Shown: positions 56,126 to 64,000 of the stretch, piece by piece
How positions within the stretch are numbered: the stretch's first letter is position 1
Layout: every line of letters starts with the position of its first letter
Source: Macrocybe gigantea
Taxonomy: Eukaryota > Basidiomycota > Agaricomycetes > Agaricales > Callistosporiaceae
Assembly: GCA_011319805.1 (NCBI GenBank)
Contig: SJRY01000138.1
Span: 62,001 to 126,000 of the forward strand
Direction of reading: 5' to 3'
Length of the DNA: 64,000 nucleotides
Translations under genes and position numbers: made by a program
Notes under the pieces: model-generated
What the model saw: only the letters and a program-made list of their open reading frames with translations
What the model was told of the DNA's origin: nothing
The model's database searches: none

Positions 56126-56852
56126 CTACGAGGAATCCTCTTTGACTGCCGCGGGTTGGACACCATATTTTGCTGGGTCAGTGCCATGATGAGGGTGATT
56201 AACGAGGTTGAACCTAACAGGAAAGTGGTCAGTTCAGGACACCAGAAGACCTGATCAAGGACAGACATGGGGAATGTAGCTGAGATAGGAAGTTAAGAAC
56301 AATTCATCAACAAAAAGAGCAGACAAAAACTTACAAAATTTCAATTGCGAGAACGCAGAATTGCGAGCAGCCGCAGCTTGTACCCAAGACGGTTGGGGTG
56401 ATTCACCGTACAATGGCTTTCCCTCCTTCGCACGCTGGGTGAGCTCCTCTAAATCCATCAGTTCTTCACGTTGTTTTCAGACCAGCCCCAGAATCGCACT
56501 GACAGATGGGTAAATACGCAGGAGAGAAATGAGAAGGCGGCGGTGTTTACCACTCGAACGTTGGTAGGCGAGCATAAAGCCACCAATGAAACCGAGAAGA
56601 CCACCCAGACGCAGTGCTGTCTTCATTCTAAGTTTGGTAGGGTCTGCCATTTCTGTGTTTCACTGTCATCCATCGCATTCTGAAGGAAAGAGAATATAGG
56701 CGCAAACCCCAAAGATAGAGTGCTGAGGGAAATGCGGCGGTTGCACCAACCCAGACGGCATAGTCGGACGGCCTGAAGTAGCGAACGACGCGGAATGCGT
56801 GTGGGTCTGCGTCGATGAGCGGGTAAGGTGTCTCGATGGCTTTTTGGGGCAT
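56126..56852 (-). CDS. NADH:ubiquinone oxidoreductase 21 kDa subunit (fungal)
   Basis: Accessory subunit of mitochondrial complex I. The N-terminal domain is clear: MPQKAIETPYPLIDADPHAF, RVVRYFRPSDYAVWVGATAA, then EMADPTKLRMKTALRLGGLL and GFIGGFMLAYQRSS, a membrane helix. The C-terminal domain joins over several introns: MDLEELTQRAKEGKPLYGES, SAFSQLKFSTFPM, then FNLVNHPHHGTDPAKYGVQP and AAVKEDSS. The last joins need an intron starting GTCTGT (near 56261) and phase 2. About 190 residues. It is divergent from the nucleoporin-like gene with 165 bp between start codons, and CACGTG at 56906-56911. Confidence 0.9.
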
Positions 56853-57017
56853 TGTTCGTCAGGTCGCTGGGCCGGACGACGACGGGCGGTGGATAAGTTA
56901 GGTGACACGTGACCCAGAGAACAATGCAGACAAACCTGCCCTTATTCCCACCGCACCGTGCTTCCAGCCGTTACATTGCTTTGACTTTACCCTCCATCTT
57001 CTCCACCTCCGCGCGCT

Positions 57018-59401
57018 ATGAGTGCCATTCGCAACTCAGGCCGTCGCTCTCACTCTCTCTACTCTCCGTATAATGCCAAGAACGGCAGTCGGAAGAAAGC
57101 ACAATCGGTTTGCAACTCTCGATTTTTACTTTCTCGCCAGCGCTGATTAGACTCGTCGGTCGCCAGTCGTGGAGTTTCTCAGCATTTTTCAGCCTTTTCA
57201 ACCCATTACGCTCTCGGCCGTCTGAGGACATTCTTTCGGAGGATAGTGGGTCAGAAGATGACGCCTCTACTCTTCCTCCGTCGCCCCTACCATCATCTGC
57301 TCAACTTGGTCAGGTGGGTATCGTTGCGGTTTTGTGTTGCCAGAATCTTAATTTTTGTTTCTCTATGGCTCAGACTACCTCCAGTTTTTCCCTGCTGGAT
57401 GGGCAGCTTCCGTCTCCACCTCAACAATCCACCCCGACTCCTTCGCCACCAACCGCCGCCATACCATCGGCGATACCTCAACTCGCATCTACCGAAGACC
57501 GAATCGCCGCTGCGAATGCAGTGCTCCAGTCACGAGTAAACCAGACCCTCCGTCCAGAGGATTTGAAGACTATCAGCGCAATTCTAGACGTTCCTCGTAA
57601 GTTGCTTGATTACTACATGCGCACTTAGTGCTGAACGTACCTCTCTTCATAGCGAAGTCCCAGCCATTTCGCTTCTCTACAAGCCTATCGGACGAGAAAA
57701 AAATGCCATCGCCCTGCTCACAACCACCTACTACCGCCTCTCGTAAACTCCTCGCACGGAATCCTAATGGGACCTATCTTTGGGATGGTACCGCCAGCGC
57801 AAAACGCGCGAGGAATCGCTTTTCTTCGCCAGCTTTTGGGTCATCCCGATTGGCTTCGAATCGAGTGACAATACCGGAGACCCGCAAAGCAGAGGAACCC
57901 AAGTCCGATCATAAGAGAAGACGTGTTGGTGATGAAGCTGCAATCTCCACGTCCGAATCAAGTGGACCAAAGACAAATGGAAAACATCCCCCTGTACCAG
58001 TGGCTGCTGCAAGAACCGATCAAATAGTCCCGTTCCCGTCTGGACCCCCCGCTCCCAAAGTCAATGGTCATGGGCCGACACGCCTTGGTCTGCATCCAAA
58101 GGCGACCGCACCAATCGTTCCTTCTCCGTTACGGCAGGCCTGGTCTGGCAGTTCTTCTTCGCAAGGCGAAACGAATCCTCCTCAGCCACGTAGAACAGGC
58201 GGCAAGCCGACCAAGACTGCCAATTTCATGACTGAATTGATCAAGGAGGTGACCCCTCCCAAACGCCCAGATTTGAGCAATCCCTATCAGGCCGCTAGCC
58301 CTGTAGCTAAAGTCATCCCCCCTCGAAGGCCTCTGAAAAGAACTAGAGCAACCGGCAAGCCAACGATGCCGTTAACGAACGGGGACACTTCCAAAGATGT
58401 GGGGAAAAAGTCCATTGAATCGTATTCGCCTCAAGCGATCATTGAGGCTACACTTCCCAAGGTAATTGTGCTCGAGCTAGGTTCATGTCGGCATCCTAAC
58501 GGGTCTGGTTTAGGGAAGTCAGCGTTCGCGACCCCCGGCCCCTCTTGACAAAGTGCCGAAGCCCACCACAGGTATTTGGGCCCAGCCTTCACCGGAGCCA
58601 GCCAAGGAAGACCCATCTCGTCCAGTCCAACCTCGTGAGACGCTTAGCCCGGACACTTTCGAAGAAGTGAAGGATGATGCATCGCCAGCGACCAAGAAGC
58701 AAAAACGTCTCATCGATGGGCAGCGCCCAAAAAGGAACTATCCTGTAACAGTTGAAGAAATCCCAGATGTGGACATGGGTACTACGACTGCTGGACCCAG
58801 TTCCTCGGGACCTGGGCTCTCCTCCAGGCCGCCAGCGGCCGCAACCATAACAGCTACGAGGTCGCTGTTTACTGGTTTCAAGGCGACCTCCATACCAAAG
58901 GAGCCGAGCAAGCTGAGATTCAGCTATCAACCTGAGCCGGCCGCGGAAATGACTATTCCCACGACGCAGCCAACCCCCCTTGTCGACACCACGAAGGAGA
59001 GTGATCTACCTGTTAAAGAAGTTGAACCTTCGAAATCCCAACCTGCGCGAACCACACCACTGTCGCCGAAGGATGCAGCATTAAGAGTTCCTTTATCCTC
59101 ATTGCCATCTTTCGCATTTTCCATGGTAACTGCCATCCCTTCCTCGAAGACTACGAACGAAGTCAAGGGTCTTCCGACCTCGGTCCTTCCATCTTTCGAT
59201 TTCAACGCTGAATCGGAATCAAAAGCCGACATCCGACATCCTGCTCCCGCCGCGGCTCCAGTCAAGGCATTTGACTGGGCGGCAGTGGGAATGAAGCCTA
59301 TCAACACGGGTAATACGGGAAATTGGACCTGCTCCATGTGTGGCCTGCAAAATCCTGGATCGGCGAAGGACAAGTGTACGATATGTGACACTCCGCGATG
59401 A
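57018..59401 (+). CDS. Nucleoporin-like protein with C-terminal RanBP2 zinc finger
   Basis: Largely disordered Ser/Pro-rich protein ending in a single RanBP2-type zinc finger, GNWTCSMCGLQNPGSAKDKC followed by TICDTPR (WXC-X2-C-X10-C-X2-C). The N-terminus MSAIRNSGRRSHSLYSPYNA is basic. A helical block (ISLLYKPIGREKNAIALLTT near 57665) and the block LARNPNGTYLWDGTASAKRA (near 57750) are the other ordered parts. Two near-repeats, SSLPSFAF and SVLPSFDF, resemble short FG-like elements. I infer a Nup153/Nup1-type nuclear-basket nucleoporin. The exon structure before 57760 is not fully resolved: the phase of the first intron and the join near 57740 each leave a one-base mismatch. Confidence 0.65.
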
Positions 59402-59617
59402 TACTATCGCTGTGGATCCCTTACCTGAAAGACTTTTTCAATGTTGGCGGTTGTATAGCAATTCGGTTCCTCTGTTGTTCATTGTAGTGTACATATTATT
59501 GCATTCTCGAATCGGGTGTAATTTTACATATACTCGACACCCCAAGGAATACTATTCAGTAAATAGCGTTCTCTTCTTAGGACGCTGGTGACTTTTCGTT
59601 GCTAAAACCATGAAATC

Positions 59618-61121
59618 TCATGAACTGGGTTTTTGATTTGTGAAATCTAACCGCCGTGCAATGGAACGAGCTTTGGCGTCGTCATCCATGGCGGAAAGCT
59701 TGCGCTTCAAACGACTATTGTTCGCCTTCACACCAGGTCCGGTCGAGTCCATGTCGACATTGCCATCGACCTCTTCCAATGGGCGTGATAACTGTGTTGT
59801 GCATTTGGGAAGTTTTGAAGGATGCGTCGGGTATGGAAGACTGGTAAAGTAGGCATGAAAGAGAGCCTGCTCCGGAGAACAAGGCGTAAGCATGAATAAG
59901 CTGAATGGAGGGTAAGACCATACCTCTCGTGCTGTAATCCGCTTCCGCGGCTCATACGTCAGACATCGACTCAGCAAATTAAGGACATCAACGCTAGCAG
60001 CGGTGAAAAGATCCCGAAGGGGAGGTTTTGGGAATTGGCCCACAGGAACATAATCTGGAAGTTTAGTATGCCCCTAATAGAAATACAGCAGATTGGCTGA
60101 AAGTCAGTGTGTGAATTAGAGGAATCCGTACAGGCCATTCTTCTTCAGTGGGAGTGCCCAGAGCCCGAAAGATAGTCTTGAGTTGATCCATGTCGCTTTC
60201 ACCGGGAAGATAAGGTATCCGAAGCATGAGCTCGGCGAAGATCGTGCCCACCGACCAGATGTCGACGGCCGAACTGTAGTAGCGGCTCCCAAAGAGCAAT
60301 TCTGGAGGGCGATACCATCTGACGATCGTGTGAGTCAGAACTCTGAGCGATGCGGGATAAGAGTGCGATACCGTGTAATGACTTGGCAAGTCATCTTATA
60401 ACCAGGGTCCGCAAAGTCTCTCGCTAGGCCAAAATCGGCAATTTTCAGCTGCCCGTCGGAAGCAATGAGCAAATTGTTTGGCTTCAAATCCTAAAAAAAA
60501 AGACTCAGATTTCAAATGAACGAAATGTGAAGATGACATTGCCACATACTCGATGAAGAATGAAATTTCTGTGACAGAACTCCAAACCACGAAAAGTCAT
60601 GGCCATCCAGCTCTTGATATCAGACGGGAGAAAAACAAGGGAGCGGTCCTTGATGATCATTTCTAGGTCAGAGTCCAAGAATTCTAGAACAAGGTTCAGA
60701 TTTGTCTTGGACGAAAAGACGTCCAAAAGCTGTCACATCTGAGCATTGATAGTATCACAACACAGTGAGTCAGCAACAGCACCTCTATTATATTCTGGTG
60801 TTTCAGTTCCCGTAGATATTTCACCTCACGAATCGCAGACATGTCGAGGCCGTCTTTGAATTGTCCAACCTTGATTTTCTTAATGGCCACTTTCCGACCG
60901 GTTGTGATTTCTCTTCCTATACACAAGAGTGAGTATATGGGTAAGAAAGGAGAGACTGGGTGAGAATTACCCCTATAAACCACAGCATATGTACCCTCGC
61001 CAACTTTCTGATCCTTCAGCCTTGCGCAGGGTTAGCCAATAGAGCAACTTGAAAAGCAATTCCAAGAACACATACCACCGTCGCTGTCGTTCCGCGTTAG
61101 CTTTCTCCACGGCATCCATGT
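59618..61121 (-). CDS. CDK7: Cyclin-dependent kinase 7 (Kin28 / CAK)
   Basis: Kinase of TFIIH that phosphorylates the RNA polymerase II tail and, in many fungi, activates other CDKs. Start [15 protein letters not shown] at 61121. The Gly loop [12 protein letters not shown] is split by an intron; then come [20 protein letters not shown] with the PSTAIRE-type helix [35 protein letters not shown], the T-loop [20 protein letters not shown] with the activating Thr, and [20 protein letters not shown]. The C-terminal extension is basic and ends [21 protein letters not shown] resembles the conserved Cdk7 tail. About 350 residues with seven or so introns. It converges with the nucleoporin-like gene. 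Confidence 0.94.
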
Positions 61122-61571
61122 TTCAACTGTCTTCTATTTTGTAATGTCTATTGAGCTTCTTTGGTATGCCTCAAGGTCTGGCCAGCAGATGAACATAAGG
61201 TCAGAGACAGTCACGCTGTCAAGGACTAGACCCAAAATGAGTATCCCCCACTGCCAGGCACGTGCCTTGAGAATCATTAGGTAATTCATCAGGCTTCAAT
61301 GCTGATGAATTACCTAACTATGCAAGATCTGCAGTCTGAATGACTACCTTTGTGTGTCTGCATCTCAAAGTCCATTTGAACCTGTTTGATTGTAACATTA
61401 TTAAAGGGTAAGACAGAGCAGACGGTCGACGATGAACGAATGAGGGTCAAGACGGACGCGACCACGTGACCTGAACGAACAGGTTGGGATTTGGGACCCA
61501 CCAAATGATACTCACTCTGTGGTTTCTAAATGCTTTTCTGCTGTCCGTGTATCTAATAGTCCTTGTGTGCA
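61122..61571. promoter_or_regulatory. Bidirectional promoter with inverted repeat and two CACGTG boxes
   Basis: 450 bp between the start codons of CDK7 (minus) and a DnaJ gene (plus). CACGTG boxes lie at 61259-61264 and 61463-61468. A perfect 16-bp inverted repeat with a 9-nt loop lies between them at 61277-61317. No open frame is supported. Confidence 0.5.
61277..61317. repeat. Perfect 16-bp inverted repeat, 9-nt loop
   Basis: Arms TTAGGTAATTCATCAG (61277-61292) and CTGATGAATTACCTAA (61302-61317) are exact reverse complements around GCTTCAATG. It could fold as an RNA hairpin or cruciform, or be a relic of a small inverted-repeat element. No flanking target duplication was found by eye. Confidence 0.85.
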
Positions 61572-62325
61572 ATGGCGCATGTACCACAAATCAATTTATA
61601 CGATATCCTTGGCTTGACACAATCTGCTACCACCGACGATAGTATGTTGAGTCATACACTTTTTTTTCTTGCAGTGGCTAACCGTGACACCAGTTCGAAG
61701 GGCATACAGGCGAAGGGCGTTGGAGACACATCCGGATAAATTAGGGCCAAACATAACTGAAAGGCAGAGGGCCTTTGCCGAAGCCAAGTTTCGAAGGGTT
61801 CGTGGTTTTTCAAGAAGCTGAAGATACCGGATGACTCAAGAATTCATTGCTAGGTGCATGAGGCATTCGAAGTCCTGAGCGACCCGGCAAAGCGTGAGGT
61901 ATGCTGTGTTCAGGCGCGCTTGTGCAGGATGAAGATGAACAATTCATTTGCAGGCTTATAACCTTCAACTGGAGGGACGAAGGGAGTCGCCACGACCTTC
62001 AACAGATCAACTGTTCCAAGATAGGCAGAGATGGGCATCGAGAAAGGAAGAGGAGCATCGGGCGCGTCTGGAAGCCATTCGCCAACGACAGATAGCGGAA
62101 AAGACCGCCCGGACCAAAGAGGCCGAAGACGTGGCTAAACTGGTGAAAGAGATCACTGATGTGTTGAATGAAAGCATTCCTGGGTGGGCAGAGAGAAGGC
62201 AGAAGGCGTTACAGGTGAGTATCCCTCACAAGGGAATGATTGCAGTCATCGTGTTGACGCATCGTGGCACCCAGATGAAAGCCCAGCGGGAGCTACAAGC
62301 TAAACGGCAAGCACGCGCAAGATAG
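61572..62325 (+). CDS. DnaJ-domain protein
   Basis: J-domain co-chaperone of about 190 residues. The J domain is complete: INLYDILGLTQSATTDD, a phase-1 intron inside the next Ile codon, RRAYRRRALETHPDKLGP with HPD, then VHEAFEVLSDPAKREAYNL. The rest is a charged helical tail (ASRKEEEHRARLEAIRQRQI, EAEDVAKLVKEITDVLNESI) ending KAQRELQAKRQARAR. There is no zinc finger and no Gly/Phe region, so it is a class C-like DnaJ. It converges with the OHCU decarboxylase gene. Confidence 0.9.
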
Positions 62326-62456
62326 CCATCGGATTTATTGTCAATATGCTGTCTTATTGCTATGTACCTCAAAGACCTGTATGTATAATTGCTTTGAATG
62401 GACTAAGGACTATGTAGATGAGTACGACTTCTGGAAAGATGCACACGTTGTCTACC

Positions 62457-63055
62457 TCAACAGATTCTCAAGCCCTGCAACCTGTGTTGAGCAATCTGAC
62501 CAACGGCTTCAATGGCTCGACTGAGCTCTTCACACCATTTCTTTCCTTCTGGTTCGACCGAGGTGACGGTGGTGATCGCAGGCTGGTCAGGGGACAGAGT
62601 GTGCTGAAGACCCAGCGTATCCTCCATTTCTTCAGCGATCTGTTGTCTCGTCCTTCCGTTAACGAATGTGATGTAGCGCAAGCCAGGATATTTGGCCTCG
62701 TAGCACGCGTTCAGATGCACTAGGCGAGCAAGGACTTGAGAAGGAGTGGTTATGGCACCCTGAACGTTGACTCCTTGCTCCTTCGCGCTAAGAGCAGATA
62801 AATTCACGCTCTGCCCTATGCGCGGGTGCGCAGCGATGAATTGGGCCTGCCGGAGAGGATGCCAAGCGGAAATGCCGTTAATTATGATCGTGACCAGTTT
62901 GGCATAGGTGTCAAGGTCCTTGTCGACAGCCAAAATCTCCTCGACCATGGGGACGAGTATATCGGTGACGATGGCGAAGACTCAAACAGCGTGGAAAGGA
63001 CACGTTCGATCTCTATCGGCCTCTTTGCGATATCTGCGAGGGGTGGCAACGACAT
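62457..63055 (-). CDS. OHCU decarboxylase (uraD-like), frame break near the start
   Basis: 2-oxo-4-hydroxy-4-carboxy-5-ureidoimidazoline decarboxylase, the third step from urate to (S)-allantoin, often peroxisomal. Blocks: LVTIIINGISAWHPLRQAQF, then AHPRIGQSVNLSALSAKEQG with the catalytic His-Pro and the conserved SXXEQ, and YEAKYPGLRYITFVNGRTRQ. The C-terminus is EELSRAIEAVGQIAQHRL. The start MSLPPLADIAKRPIEIERVL (63055) is in another frame. One extra G/C pair at 62973-62974 would give LFESSPIVTDILVPMVEEIL, exactly as expected. Without it, a start at 62948 (MVEEILAVDKD) would lose the first helix. No C-terminal peroxisomal SKL is visible (ends GLRIC). It is divergent from the dehydrogenase gene, with 90 bp between start codons. 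Confidence 0.85.
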
Positions 63056-63145
63056 TGGCGGTGCTGAAGGTGAAAGGGCGGGCCGGCGGACCGAAGGATC
63101 AGAACTCTCCCACTTGCTGGAGTGAGGTTGCTTGTTTTCATCACT

Positions 63146-64000
63146 ATGGCACAGTCATTCCAGCTCAATTGGGGCATCATTTCAACAGGAAAGATTGCTG
63201 CTTCTTTCGTCAAGGTCAGCTGCAATGAGATACCCTTCGCCTTTTCTCGTGCTGATCGTCTTTACAGGATCTTTTAGTCGACCCAACTACGTGCGTGAAG
63301 ACCCGTATTGATCTCCATCCATTTTAACTCTGGAAAATTAGTCGCGGCGTTCACGACGTTGTCCACAAAATTGTTGCGGTCGGATCCCGGAGCGAACCAA
63401 AAGCCCGCGAGTTCATCAACACATACGCCTCTAGGGATCATCAGTCCATAAAGGCCTACGGGTCGTATGATGAAGTGTTTAGGGACAAGGTCCGGCGCCA
63501 GTCAGTCGATTCATCGCTCCAACTCATGGACTTCGCCAGGATGTTGATGCTGTGTACATCGGCAAGTGGTTGTCGATCTCCTCCTGGAATGTCTAAATAA
63601 CTATCCTCAGGAACTCCCCACACCTATCACTATGAGAGCGCCCTTCAAGCCACAAAGCATGGGAAACACGTCCTTTGCGAAAAGCCCGTGACTTCCAACG
63701 CAGCCGAGCTTCGCGCACTTCTCCTTGCTGCTAAAGAGCACGACGTTTTCTTTATGGAGGCCATGTGGACTCGTTTCCAGCCTCTTACTCTGGAGGTCAA
63801 AGAACTCATCGATAGCAATTTACTCGGTCCACCTGTGGTGATTCATGCAGATCTATCTGGAGATTTCAACATAGAGAGTGAGGATATGTCGCATCTTCCG
63901 TCGTTCAGCCAAATCATGCCGTCCGTCAGATATACCCAAGACGCACCGCATTTTAGACCCATTACTTGGTGGAGGTGCTTTGCTCGATCTGTAAGCTCTT
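63146..64000 (+). CDS. Gfo/Idh/MocA dehydrogenase, dihydrodiol/D-xylose dehydrogenase-like (3' partial)
   Basis: NAD(P)-dependent oxidoreductase resembling dimeric dihydrodiol dehydrogenase and fungal NADP D-xylose dehydrogenases. The N-terminal Rossmann start is LNWGIISTGKIAASFVK, then after two introns GVHDVVHKIVAVGSRSEPKA and INTYASRDQSIKAYGSYDEV. DVDAVYIGTPHTYHYESAL precedes HVLCEKPVTSNAAELRALLL with the catalytic EKP lysine. MEAMWTRFQPLTLEVKELI and HRILDPLLGGGALLDL follow, where a donor GTAAG meets the window edge. All introns found are GT-AG. The C-terminal third lies outside the window. Confidence 0.9.

Noticed and set aside
1..64000. CRISPR arrays, tRNA or rRNA genes, bacterial operons, intact transposons
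   Set aside because: No regularly spaced repeats, no recognisable tRNA or rRNA sequence and no transposase, integrase or reverse transcriptase reading was seen; the gene style is eukaryotic throughout.

Overview
The window is a gene-dense stretch of nuclear chromosome from a filamentous basidiomycete, most likely a wood- or litter-decaying Agaricomycete. The support is: genes broken by many 45-75 nt introns; a Ste50/Ubc2-type adaptor with extra SH3 domains; a Kei1 subunit of inositolphosphorylceramide synthase; a fungal 21 kDa complex I subunit; an AA9 lytic polysaccharide monooxygenase; and a GH45 enzyme of the type known from Phanerochaete. The species cannot be named from the sequence. I see no prophage, CRISPR array, rRNA or tRNA gene and no intact transposon.

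Layout. 0-14 kb: DNA polymerase delta (5' end open), ribosomal protein L30, an Arp9-like actin-related protein, lanosterol synthase, a small unknown gene and condensin subunit Brn1/CAP-H. 14-28.7 kb: an unknown basidiomycete protein, Leo1 (Paf1 complex), ataxin-10 homologue, Vma12 (V-ATPase assembly), a Nudix hydrolase, a BRAP2/Etp1 RING protein, an F-box protein and the Ste50/Ubc2 adaptor. 28.7-45 kb: a Laa2-like trafficking protein, a DnaJ protein, Ipi3 (60S biogenesis), AA9 LPMO, a second F-box protein, a TMEM14 protein, a PQ-loop protein, Kei1, an eIF4E2-type cap-binding protein, methionine-R-sulfoxide reductase and tropomyosin. 45-64 kb: a DUF2408 protein, a CLC chloride channel/transporter, Med4, a dual-specificity phosphatase, a DHHC palmitoyltransferase, GH45, the complex I 21 kDa subunit, a RanBP2-zinc-finger nucleoporin-like protein, Cdk7, a second DnaJ protein, OHCU decarboxylase and a Gfo/Idh/MocA dehydrogenase cut by the right edge.

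Organisation. Most genes are housekeeping and do not form one pathway. They alternate as divergent and convergent pairs. Many divergent pairs share fewer than 170 bp between start codons, and several of these short promoters hold a CACGTG box. Convergent partners can be as close as 25-30 bp (VMA12/Nudix, DHHC/GH45).

Points needing a second look. (i) The GH45 gene has a GC-AG intron next to a 19-nt micro-exon that encodes a proposed catalytic residue. (ii) The BRAP gene has a second GC-AG intron. (iii) The MsrB gene lacks a GT at the expected splice donor. (iv) Single-base frame breaks lie in short G or C runs in POL3, the Laa2-like gene, IPI3, an F-box gene and the uraD gene. The last pattern looks more like sequence error than biology, because POL3 is essential. 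(v) A perfect 16-bp inverted repeat lies between CDK7 and a DnaJ gene. I did not find a convincing new multi-gene system.
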